From assembly GCA_043228905.1 (NCBI GenBank), contig JBHGNT010000008.1, positions 1,612,001 to 1,676,000 of the forward strand: a DNA stretch of 64,000 bases, in the 5' to 3' direction. The translations under genes were made by a program, and so were the position numbers. The stretch's first letter is position 1. Every line of letters begins with the position of its first letter. Positions 21,558 through 31,530 of this stretch are shown here, piece after piece. Under the pieces are notes generated by a model. The model worked only from the letters and a program-made list of their open reading frames with translations. It was not told the DNA's origin and did not search any database. This DNA is from Azolla caroliniana. Lineage: Eukaryota; Polypodiophyta.

Positions 21558-23440
21558 TCAAGAATCAAATGTTTCCATGGGTGCACATGCAAATGGAGAA
21601 ATATGTGTACTCATGCCACCATCAACCGTGAGAATAGTTCCCGTTATATACGATGCACTCGGCATACACACGAATGCCACCACATGTGCAATCTCGATCG
21701 CGTCTGCAAAACGATGCAATGGGATACGGTCTTCTACTAATCCCTTAACCTCAATCGGCATCTGTACACAAAAAAGAAAAAAAACATAAACCAACATATG
21801 TGGTCACATCTGGGAGCATGATCATGGTGAGGACAATAAAGAATAAATAGAAGGAAGGCACACATTGTCTATGCCCGGCGTTGTTGTGTACCCAGGAGCA
21901 ATAATGTTCACTCGGATATTGTCTTTGGCCCATTCGAAAGCTAGATGTCTCCCCAGCTGATTCACTGCAGCTGAGAAGACCATCCAAAAAATCATATACT
22001 GAATCAAGTTGTAAAGGTCATCCACAAATGATGCAATCAATCAAGAAAATGTTTCGAGGATATGTCTAGGAATCGGCAACGGTTCGGTTTCAGCTTAACC
22101 GGTTTGGCCTTGTCCAAACCAAACCAGTTAAGCCCAAACTGGTTTGGGAGTTTCCAAACCTGAACTGAACCGGTTCCTAAACCGGCTTGGAAACTGGTTT
22201 GGCCCAAATCGGTTCAGTTCTGCTCGGGCCATACCAAACGGAGCTCAAACCGGTTAAACCGAACCGAACCCATTTGGGCCAAACGTTTAAAAACGCTTGA
22301 GCCGAGGCATTGCCGATTCCTAGATATGTCAAGAGGACAAAAAAAGACTGAAAGCATGAAACAACACAACTGAGCATGAAGCCTTATACCTTTACTAACA
22401 CTGTAAGCAGAAGTTTGCTCACAGAGCACGGATGAGGCAGCAATGGAGGAAATAAACACAATGGAGCCTCTTCCATTGGCCTTCATTAACGGGTAGGCAA
22501 GTTGGCTTAAATGTAGTCCGGACTCCAGGTTAAGAGCCATTATTTTAGAGAAATCCGTTAGCGCCATATCCAATGCCAGAAAATCTTTGTAACAGCCCGC
22601 ATTATTTACCTAGTTTGAAGAAGACAATGGAGAAAGACAAGTCATAAACATCTATGCTACAGTTTTCCGAAATTATGATTCTCCGTCACTGATCGAAGGA
22701 CAAAGATTATGCACAAGTCATAAACATCTATGTTACAGTTTTCCGAAATTATGATTCTCCTTCACTGATAGAAGGACAAAGATTATGCACAAGACATAAA
22801 CATCTATGCTACAGTTTTTCGAAATGATGATTCTCCCTCACTGATAAAAGGGCAAAGATTACGCACAAGTCATAAACATCTATGCTACATTTTTCCGAAA
22901 TTATGATTCTCCTTCACTGATAAAAGGACATAGATTATGCACATGTTGGGGAAGAGATTCACTAGGATGTCAAGCTTCGATGAAAAGTGGAGAGCGACTT
23001 GGGTGATGAGTTGCTTCCGATCCTCAACCACTGAGACATCGCAAACAGAGCCATGGATGCTTCCACTCCATGTAGCACTCGCATATTCGGCAAGGCATTT
23101 CTCCAGGTCTTCGCTAGAACGAGCACATACCCACACATGTGCCCCGAGCCGCGCAAACTCTTCTGCTATGGCACGCCTGGTAATGGTAACGGGAACATGA
23201 AATTTAAGTCTCACATTAGCAGGAAATCATTCGCTCCGAGAGTGATATATGACAGTTGTTGGGTTAGACATGGATCACTCCTCTGAAGGAAATGGATGTG
23301 ACATATTCAAGATCAAATCACAGGTTTTCTATTGAAATCCATATGATATACAATGGCTTTGGTTGAACAAACAGAGATATATAAAGATAATACACATGTC
23401 CATCTACATATATATACATTTATATTCATATACATTTATA

Positions 23441-23482
<42 letters not shown>

Positions 23483-23581
23483 AAGCATTCATTACCCAAT
23501 GCCTTTGGTTGCTCCAGTGACGAGAGCAGTTCGGCCCTTTAAGCTCCACGGATCTGCAGGGTTGCTCCTACAGGAAGACAT
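21558..23581 (-). CDS. Tropinone-reductase-like short-chain dehydrogenase (five exons, intact)
   Basis: Exons are 23496-23581, 22963-23176, 22390-22609, 21864-21970 and 21558-21761. All join in frame at GT-AG introns to 276 codons, the usual SDR length. Residues 22-29 are the NADP-binding TGATKGIG; Arg in HVWVCAR suggests NADPH; NNAG is at 102-105. The catalytic residues are Asn127, Ser155, Tyr169 and Lys173 (YSVSK split from A by intron 3). The C-terminus has PLHRFAD and TVDGG. The ATG at 23579 is supported by the same start in the pseudogene copy. The family reduces small carbonyl substrates, probably in the cytosol; the substrate cannot be inferred. Intron 3 contains a MITE and intron 2 a minisatellite. 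A TATA-like run lies near 23645-23655. Confidence 0.93.
22067..22322. mobile_element. hAT-type MITE in SDR intron 3
   Basis: A 256-bp element with 13-bp perfect terminal inverted repeats (TAGGAATCGGCAA / TTGCCGATTCCTA), flanked by the 8-bp direct repeat GATATGTC (22059-22066 and 22323-22330). An 8-bp duplication is the hAT signature. The inside is built of many CCGGTTT/AAACCGG words in both orientations and has no coding capacity. Confidence 0.88.
22638..22941. repeat. Four tandem 76-bp repeats filling SDR intron 2
   Basis: Copies start with CAAGTCATAAACATCTATG (or close variant) at 22638, 22714, 22790 and 22866, with an exact 76-bp period. They make up 304 of the 353 bp of intron 2. A diverged copy lies in the SDR relic near 19850. 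Confidence 0.92.
23443..23480. repeat. AT microsatellite in SDR intron 1
   Basis: An uninterrupted TA run just inside intron 1. The pseudogene copy has the same kind of run in the same place (about 16405-16442). A GTAT run lies upstream of the gene at 23611-23642. Confidence 0.9.
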
Positions 23582-23659
23582 CTCTGTTTTCTCTCTTCCT
23601 ACCTGCCCTTTGTATGTATGTATGTATGTATGTATGTATATGTACATATATAAGTCTTC

Positions 23660-24310
23660 CCTAAAGAGGACAACACCAACAAGAGTCCAAAGGAAGGATA
23701 GTCTCTTCCTTGTCTTTTTCCTTCTTTCTCTAAATGAAGGTTTAACAAATCAAAATGAGATGGGTCTCGTATTGTCGATACCCTATTAAACAGTATTGTA
23801 ATTTGTATCACACGCACGTAATCATATGTCATCTTTTACATTACGTGCGTGTGAAGTTTGAGCGAAACCATTGGGGACTAGAAATTCAAGAGGATGGATT
23901 GACTCGATTTTCTAATGTTCATTGTTTGAAGATGTTGTTAATCATGCTACTTTCCTAAAATTTTATTTATGAGATTGTATAAACTCCGTGGTGTTTTTTG
24001 TATGTATGTTGAATTTAGAGTGATTAAATAATTTTCGAAGAGTGGGCTAGGGATTTTACTATTTATTATTACTATGTTATTGTATTCTTTTTTATTTTTT
24101 TATTTTTCTATTTTTTATTTGCATTGTTCTTTTTGTGGTGTGCATGTGTTCTTTTGTGCTACTGTTTTAGCATACCCTTTTTTTTTCCAGAAAAGAATAT
24201 ACTCCTTTAGTTAAAATATACATAAAACTCGATCCCTTTCTCGTGAAGGCCGAGCCAAGACTATCTTATCCTACACAAGAGATCTTGCTTATTTATCTTA
24301 CGCTTTCACA
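23660..24310. other. Intergenic stretch without a recognised gene
   Basis: AT-rich with long T and A runs near 24075-24195; no conserved coding frame on either strand. Confidence 0.55.
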
Positions 24311-24978
24311 TATGGCTCTAGCCATAGTACGTAAAATTCGTGTTCGTCTGCCATATCATTCGTTTTCATACGTTGGAAAACGAACACGAATGATATGCAA
24401 ATATTCGTGTGTTTTTTTTTTTTCATTTTTTTCATTTTTTTTTTCATTTTTTTTCATTTTTTTTAAATTTTTTTTCAATTTTTCCCTCTTTTCTCCCTTT
24501 TCCTCTGCACTAACGTTACGCTCTCTTCTCCTCTACAACCTAGCCTCAAACGATTTGCGATTCTGCAGAGTGCATTCAACCTTCAGGTATATTTAGTGTA
24601 GAAATATGGTTTTAATTTCAGTGATGAAATTTCAGTGCTAAAAAATCAGAAATTTCATCACGAAATTTCAGAAATTTCTGTGATGAAATTTCATCAATGA
24701 AATTTCAGTGATGATTGAAATTTCTGAAATTTCAATCAAAATTTCTGAAATTTCAGTGATGATTGAAATTTCAGAAAATTTGATTGAAATTTCTGAAATT
24801 TTTTGCAATTTTTAAAATTTTTTTTCCGTGAAAAAATGTTTACCTTATAGTAAACCATTTATCCAAAAGTATGGTATTTATCATTCTTCGAGAGTGTTTA
24901 TCATTCTCGAATGATTGAATCATTCTCGAACACGAATGCACGAATGGTACACATGGTTCATACTATGGCTCTAGCCAT
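24311..24978. mobile_element. Foldback-like repeat bounded by a 15-bp direct repeat
   Basis: TATGGCTCTAGCCAT occurs at 24311-24325 and at 24964-24978. Inside, TTCGTGTTCG near the left end is mirrored by CGAACACGAA near the right end. There is a hairpin at 24352-24398, a T-rich block (24410-24485) and a run of about a dozen GAAATTTC palindromes (24617-24810). No protein is encoded. The class is uncertain, because a 15-bp duplication is long for most DNA transposons. Confidence 0.5.
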
Positions 24979-25158
24979 CCTTTCATGCACATCACCTACA
25001 TTCACTATCCCACATGCCATGTCTTTCACAACCCTCGTTCATCTAATGGGAGGGGGGAACAACCATTTGGGTACTTCATACTTCCATAGTATATCCATTC
25101 CATTTGTTGCGGCCATCGGTGTAGTACACCATTGCTTTCGAAAGTTCAGCCTCATTAG

Positions 25159-26299
25159 TTATGTAGCATCATTAGTACCATCAATCCGCTCATATTGAGC
25201 TCTTAGTCTAGTTATTAATGTGTGCCGGATTAGCTTAATTGATTCAGTAGGGGGGCGTTTGTGTGCTAAAAAATACCTTGGTACACCTTGTTGTCCATAT
25301 ATACCATATAGTAATGGGGGCAAGCAACATCCAAAAATCTCCAAGTTTTTGATTTTGTGCACAACTTGAAGGTACCCTGTTGTTAGTGATCAGCCGCACA
25401 CTGCCATTCTCCCCTCTGTACTTAGCATTGCATGTGCCATCATATTTCGCCACATCATCCTCAAGACAAATCCAGCAAGCATCTCCCCAGTTGAGGGTGA
25501 ACGAACTAGAGGCATGGCAAAGCAAACGTAGTGCCCTTCCCCATACATCCACTGCCTCGCAACATTCCCATAGACAATGGGAAATGCTTTCTATCTGTCC
25601 ACAAGCAATGCATCTGGGGGCTACATTGGGGCCTTTACCCCACGTCCCTACCGGTAAGGCTCTATCTGTAATAAGCCATAAACACATCATTATCTTGCGG
25701 TCATATCTATCATGACATATCATTTTCCAGAATTTATCTAGTCTCATTTCACTAATGCCCTCTTGTATCCAAAATTTCCTTGCTACAATCTTGTCGTGTT
25801 GTTCTAGAATAATTTGCCTCCCAATCTTCGTGTTATACCTGAAAAATTGAACTAGCTTTTCCCCATCAATTCTTCCTTGAGTTCTCCAACAATATATCGT
25901 TGGGTCCCATGATAACTGATCCAAATGCCATTGTATAGGCCAACACATTGTCACCGGTGTGATCTCCATTGGTTTAGGGTCAATAATCATATTCTTGCCA
26001 TTTTTTGTGATTAGCCTAATCGGCCTTTCTATTTGAAAGGTTGGTTGCTCAACTCTTACCATTCCATGCTCTAGTTTGTAGTATAATACTTCATTTGATT
26101 CTACTTTCATTCCCTTAATGCCAATTAAATAGTTCTCGGCATCTATAAGTTCTATCCACGCAATTTTAGAGGTTGTTACTTCTTCCTCTTCCACCGTATT
26201 CCTATAGCATGCAATGGCATTTGTAATTCTCTTGAGCATGGCTTTACCCTTGCTTATTCTCCATATTCTAGCCTTTTGAGTGGCCACCTCATTGGACAA
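25159..26299 (-). pseudogene. LINE ORF2 C-terminal part with zf-RVT, 3' side of the A1 insertion
   Basis: The long minus frame (25244-26299) carries the zinc-binding region typical of plant LINE reverse transcriptases (CIACGQIESISHCLWEC, with WGKGPNVAP before it). A frameshift near 25262 lets the C-terminus continue (TESIKLIRHTLITRLRAQYE) to about 25162. It is the downstream half of a frame whose upstream half is at 31156-31385. Removing element A1 and one GACAA copy joins them in frame (ERFLS then NEVATQKA). The RT core itself is not present. Confidence 0.85.
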
Positions 26300-26721
26300 T
26301 GTTGAGCGGCAAGCTCAATTGGAGCCGGATCGGTTGAATAAGCCTGAGCCGGTGAGCGAGACGGATTAGTGAGCCGGTGAGCACCCATTGAGCAAAAGAG
26401 TCGGTGAGCTGGGGAGCCGATTAGTCGGATCCATCAGTAACCGGAAGCCTAGTAGTAGCTAGACTACTGGGGAGTTAATACTCTCGTAGTTAGTGTCAGA
26501 CGCTCGAGTGAGCATTGAAGTACACTATACTTCTGTCAGTCCGTATGGACTTGTATAAAAGTGTTCGCTCAACACATACTATGTACAGAGTGTTGATATA
26601 ATTTTTGAATAGTGATTCTTGTTCTGCTCTCTCTGTCTCTCCCACGTACTGTTAAGCTCTCCATTAAACTTGTTCTCTGTTTTCTGTTTTCTATTGCTTC
26701 TGCACGCTATTTGTTTTTACA
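26300..26721 (+). repeat. A1 5' LTR
   Basis: 422 bp, TGTTGAGCGG to TTTTTACA. The 3' LTR (381 bp) lacks about 40 bp of the GCCGGTGAGC-rich start, so the two LTRs differ mainly by indels there. Confidence 0.93.
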
Positions 26722-26811
26722 TGGTATCAAAGCGCGAGGGTTGAGAACCTCTGCAACCGACATTCGCTTTTGCAAGAAGAAAACCTAACCTTTGGAAAAA
26801 AAAAAAAAACA

Positions 26812-27471
26812 ATGGATAGAGGAATGGCTAGAGGAATGGCTAGCTCGCTTCCGGTGGAGAAGCTCGATAGATCTAACTACGCATCTTGGTCATACAAGGT
26901 GCACTAGTACCTGCTTGGGCATGGTTACTGGAGCTATGTCGACGGAGCTAACGACGTAGCACTTGATGCAGCACACAAGGACTTCCCGATGTGGGAACAA
27001 TCGGCAAGCAAAGTGATGTACTGCTTTGCATCCAGTGTCGGAGACCAACTGTTGAGCCACGTCCGAGATGCCAAGACGCCGAAAGAGGCTTGGGGAAACC
27101 TGAAGAAGGTGTTCGCCACAAGCACTACAACCCAGAAGTTGCAACTCCGACAGGAGTTGAGCAATGTCCGACAGAAGGACATGTCGGAGGCTGATTACAT
27201 GGCCCGAATCAAAGAGATCTGTGACTCGCTTGCCTCTATCAATGTCACAGTAGAGGAAGAAGAGATGGTACAGGTTTGTCTTGGGGGCCTGGCGTCTAAG
27301 TTCCGAGCTTTCCGGATAGCTATATGTACAAGGGAGAATACGCCGTCATTTTTCGACTTACAGTCGATGCTCCTTGTAGAGGAGAACCACGCCGGTGCGT
27401 CAACAAGTGCACCCACCGACAGCCGGATGTTGTACACGGAGGCAGATCGGCCTCGTGGGCGTGGTGGATGA
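26812..27471 (+). pseudogene. A1 gag capsid region
   Basis: Opens at ATG 26812 with LPVEKLDRSNYASWSYK, has a stop at 26905, and continues in the same frame with the UBN2 capsid core. That core includes DAKTPKEAWGNLKKVF, LRQELSNVRQKDMSEADYM and the LGGLASKFRAFR block. Stop at 27469. The frame is shared with the knuckle-protease piece that follows. Confidence 0.88.
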
Positions 27472-28172
27472 GGCGGGTCAGCACACAATGGAGGTGGCCG
27501 GCAAGGGCAAGACCGACGGCACAGAGACCGTGCCGACAACAGTTCCGAGACTTCCACAAGCAGGGGGAGTCAAGGTGGAGCCGAAGGCCGGCAAGGCAAA
27601 TCCGCCATGGAATGTTGGTACTGTGGCAAAAAGGGCCACAGAGAAAGAGAGTGCTGGAAGAAGCGCACCGATTTGGACAGATCTGGATCCGGCAAAACCG
27701 GTCCGGAGAACCGACAAAGCTCGCACTATGCGCAAGGATCAAAAGGGTCCGGAACCAGGAAGACAGGTAAGGGGCCAACCTTGGTGATGAAACACGAGGC
27801 TAACTCGATGAAGAAGACCACTTCCAAATCGGAGGAAGTGTGGTACGTTGATTCCGGTGCGTCAAATCACATGACGAACCACAAAGAGTGGTTCTCCTTC
27901 TTGGAGAAACTGGAACAACCGGGAGTTGTCGAAACTGGAGACGACACTCCTCACCCAATCGTGCATGTCATAGAAGTTCCCCTGAGCCACATCGGACAGA
28001 GGGGGAAGCTGATGAATGTATTACACATTCCGACTATCACGAAGAACCTAGTGTCAGTCGGATAGCATATGTGCAAAAGAGGTATAAGTATTATAACCCA
28101 CGGACGAAGCAGGTCCAAGTTAGCCGCGATGTTGAGTTTGATGAGACGACATCATGGTATGCCTTACCCTAA
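27472..28172 (+). pseudogene. A1 zinc knuckle and protease, with integrase deletion junction
   Basis: CWYCGKKGHRERECWKKR is a full CCHC knuckle (about 27611-27665). The aspartic protease motif reads WYVDSGASNHMTNH (about 27841-27880) and the domain continues to TITKNLVSVG. At 28063 the sequence jumps to IAYVQK and then YYNPRTKQVQVSRDVEF. In A2 these segments lie on either side of the whole pre-integrase and integrase region. About 300 codons are therefore missing. Confidence 0.88.
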
Positions 28173-30138
28173 ACCCAGACCCGATACCGGAGGATGAGGC
28201 TAGTGAGCCTAAACCGGTCCAGATGGAAGATGATGAATCCGGGACTCAAGAAGAGAGTTCGGAATCGTTTCGGTTGAGTAGGCCAGTCGAATGAGGAACT
28301 AGCGAGTAATGAAGACTCTACCGTGCTCTCCCCATGCAAGGAACCGAGGATACGGTTCACGCACAAAGAGAAGGGGAAGAAGAAGATGTTGGATTATGAA
28401 ACCGGTAATGATGAGTCGGATCAGAGCAGATCCGACTCCAGAAAGGAAAATGACGGTTCTTCAACACCGAAGACCGAACCGGCCAAGAAGGGCCTCAAAC
28501 CGAGTAATGGTGGGTTATGCCGGTCAACCCGCCAGAAGGAACCTGTTAAGCGGTACGGGTACAATGAGTACATGGCGCATCACTATGCGTACATGACCAA
28601 GGTGGCGGAAGTGTGTGCGCCGGAGAGCTACGCAGAAGCGGCAAAGGACGCACATTGGCGTGCCGCTATGGAAGAAGAGATGCGGGCACTTGATGCCAAC
28701 GATACATAGGACCTGGTTGACCCTCCCCATCACAGTAAACCGATCGGATGCAAGTGGGTGTACAAGGTAAAGTACAACGCCGACGGTTCGGTTAACCGGT
28801 ACAAGGCCCGGTTAGTGGCGAAGGGATACGCACAGACCCACGGAATCGACTATGACGAGACCTTCGTTCCAGTAGTGAAGATGACGACGGTTCGTGTGGT
28901 TCTGGTAGTTGTTGTGGCAAGGGGGTGGCATCTTCACCAGATGGATGTGAAGAATGCATTTCTTCAAGGAGATCTTGAAGAAGAGGTCTTTATGATACAA
29001 CCCCCCAGTTTCCAGACGGAGATGAACAAGTCGGCGGTATGCCAACTGAAGAAGTCACTTTATGGCCTAAAGCAAGCCCCCCGAGCTTGGAATGCGAAGA
29101 TCACACACCGGTTGCATAAGATGGGGTTTGCGGCCTCCAAGTCCAACTCTTCGTTGTTCATCTGGCAAGGCCCGGACGGTCCGGTTTGCATCTTGTTGTA
29201 TGTTGATGATCTGGTCATCACCGGACCTAGACTCGATGAAATCAGCCGAGTCAAGTCCCAGTTGTCGGATGCGTTTGAGATGAAGGACCTGGGGGACCTT
29301 CATTATTTTCTTGGGATCGAGGTGAGCCGGACCCCCGACAACATAATGCTCTCACAAAGGCACTATGTGTTGAATATGCTGTACAAGTTCGGCATGACAG
29401 AATGCCGACCTGTCTCTACACCCTTGGACCGGAACTAGAAGCTCTGTCCCAACTCTGGACTGGCTTGCGATGAGAAACGGTTCCGAAAAATTGTCGGAAG
29501 CCTTATATATTTGACCATCACCCGACCTGACATAAGCTATCCGGTCGGTGTGATTAGCCAATTCACGTAGAAGCAAACTGTAGAGCATCTTCAGTGCGTG
29601 CACCGAATACTACGGTATGTGAGCGGCACGAAGGACCGGGGACTGTTATACCGGCGAGGTATAACCGAAGAGTTGGTCAATTACATAGATGCCGACTGGG
29701 CCGGCGATGCATCAGATCGCTGATCAACCTCCGGTTATATGTTTTCCCTAGGTAGCGCGGCTGTTGCGTGGAGCAGCAAAAAGCAGCCAACAGTTACTCT
29801 ATTGAGCACTGAGGCTGAGTATCGGGGCGCTACCGTTGCCACCTATGAAGCCATTTGGCTTCGGCGACTGCTGCAAGACCTACGGATCGAGGTACCAACC
29901 CCGATTCTGATCTACTGCGACAACATAAGTAGCATGCAGCTCGCCAAGAACCCCGTATTCCATGCTAGCACAAAAGCACATAGAAGTGCACTATCACTTC
30001 ATGCGTGAGCATGTCCTGAGCGATGAGGTCGAACTTTGGTATGTTCACACGGATCGGCAAGTTGCCGACATCTTCACCAAATCACTCGGATTGGACAAGT
30101 TGCAGCACTTCACCAAAATGCTCGGTGTTTAGCATCTC
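28173..30138 (+). pseudogene. A1 reverse transcriptase and RNase H
   Basis: Frame 28323-30008 holds RT ([35 protein letters not shown]) with intact catalytic ILLYVDDLVITG, and RNase H (VAWSSKKQPTV, STEAEYRGA). It is broken by stops at 28707 and 29436 and by an extra A near 29972 that shifts frame at STKHIEVHYHF. After the shift, QVADIFTKSLGLDKLQ is readable, and a stop lies near 30130. Confidence 0.9.
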
Positions 30139-30780
30139 AACGTGCCACACTTGAGGGGGAGAATGGGCAAAAACACTGGAACGGGCAAAGGCAAAGAGAC
30201 TGCCAAATGCACCGGTGAGGGAAGAACCGATACAGGGAGAGACAAGAAGAAGAAAGGAGCCGAGTCGACAAAGGAAGTCAACACATCCAAACAAGTCAGA
30301 ACAAGTGGCAGCGGCAACAGAGTCAAGAAGGACAGAGCCGACCGAAGGAAGAAGGCCAAGACCCGGACATGGTCCGATGTGGTGAAGGGTCTCGAATCGG
30401 GAGCGACCGATTTGGACAAGAGCTGGAATGAATCGGAGACAGTCGATTCGGTTCAACAGACAGATTTGGAAGGACTGGATCAATTCAAGGCCAGGAGGAC
30501 GAGAAGGCAGCGAAAGTCAATGCCAACACGAAGGAATCAGCGAACCTGCAGACGCCGAAGTCACAACAATGAGGGAGCTGAATTGGGCATGTTGAACAGA
30601 CAAGCCGACCGAGGAGGTCAAGGTGCGCAGAACAAGAGGGGTCACGGCAAACAGAACCGGACCGGACGAGGAGCGCGAGCAAGGCGGAGTGACGCCAGAA
30701 GGAGCCAGGCAGAAGGACCGGTTGCCACAAACGTTGACACTACGACCGGACCTCAAGTTGAGCTTGAGGGGGAGTGTTGA
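30139..30780 (+). other. A1 C-terminal basic tail of pol, ending in the 3' LTR
   Basis: A 213-codon open frame runs from the RNase H end (MPHLRGRMG) to a TGA that is bases 4-6 of the 3' LTR (ELEGEC then stop). It is rich in Lys, Arg, Asp, Glu and Ser/Thr. It contains KKDRADRRKKAKTRTWSDVV and NRTGRGARARRSDARRS and no transmembrane segment. Matching tails occur in A2 (46996-47560 region), A3 (52584-53043) and the fragment at 700-940. Function is unknown. The family keeps it open, which suggests it is translated. Confidence 0.75.
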
Positions 30781-31155
30781 CCGGCAAGCTCAATTGGAGC
30801 CTGATCGGCTGAATAAGCCTGAGCCGGTGAGCACCCGGTGAGCAAAAGAGCCGGTGAGCCGGATCCATCAGTAACCGGAAGCCTAGTAGCAGCTAGACTA
30901 CTAGGGAGTTAATACTCTCGTAGTTAGTGTCAGACGCTCGAGTGAGCATTGAAGTACACCGTACTTCTGTCAGTCCATATGGACTTGTAGAAAAGTGTTT
31001 GCCGAACACATACTATGTACAGAGTGTTGATATAATTTTTGAATAGTGATTTTTGTTCTGCTCTCTCTGTCTCTCCCGCCTACTATTAAGCTCTCCATTA
31101 AACCTATTCTCTGTTTTATGTTTTCTATTGCTTCTGCACGCAATTTGTTTTTACA
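30775..31155 (+). repeat. A1 3' LTR
   Basis: 381 bp, TGTTGACCGG to TTTTTACA, directly after the PPT and followed by target duplication GACAA. Confidence 0.93.
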
Positions 31156-31385
31156 GACAAAAACCTCTCCCACTCCACCAATGCATTCCCTTGGGCATTG
31201 ATTAACTCAGCCCATTTGAAACCTGTTTTTTGGCCTATCATCAGCCCATCCATATCTCTAATCAATGGGTTCCATACAATTGGCATGTACATCTGTGTAT
31301 ATGCATCATTTCTCCACCTACATGTGATCCCCTTTCTGATTTCTTGCCATGCTTTCATAATTCCAATAGCACAACAACTCTGCAT
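31156..31385 (-). pseudogene. LINE ORF2 fragment, 5' side of the A1 insertion
   Basis: The minus frame reads AIGIMKAWQEIRKGITCRW to ALVEWERFLS and continues in frame into 26299 when A1 and one target duplication copy are removed. It belongs to the region between RT thumb and zf-RVT domain in plant LINEs. Confidence 0.8.
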
Positions 31386-31397
31386 ACTTCCCCAATA

Positions 31398-31530
31398 TTT
31401 AGCATACCCTTTTTAGGATGCATGTACCTAAGCCTACCCACCCTTTTAGCACACCCTTTTTAGGATGCATGTACCTATGCCAACCCACCCTTTTAGCACA
31501 CCCATTTTAGCTAAGCCAACCCAAATAGGT
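31398..31530. repeat. 47-bp tandem repeat, about 2.5 copies
   Basis: TTTAGCAYACCCTTTTTAGG starts at 31398 (with one extra T) and 31445, and a partial copy at 31492. A similar TTTAGCATACCCTTTTT occurs near 24168 on the other side of the LINE relic. Confidence 0.75.

Larger units (their letters stand above)
26300..31155 (+). mobile_element. Ty1/copia element A1 (integrase deleted)
   Basis: LTRs at 26300-26721 and 30775-31155 run TGTTGA to TTTTTACA, with target duplication GACAA (26295-26299, 31156-31160). The PBS TGGTATCAAAGCGCGAGG follows directly, and the PPT TTGAGGGGGAG precedes the 3' LTR. Gag, protease, RT, RNase H and a basic C-terminal tail are present. The integrase is missing because of a deletion at about 28064. 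Stops at 26905, 27469, 28707 and 29436 also disable it. It sits inside a LINE relic. Confidence 0.95.

Noticed and set aside
22638-22941. Regularly spaced repeats that could suggest a CRISPR array
   Set aside because: They are directly adjacent 76-bp tandem copies without unique spacers, inside a plant intron.
24243-24596. Phe-rich 117-codon ORF that could pass for a membrane protein
   Set aside because: It is a T homopolymer region of a non-coding repeat.
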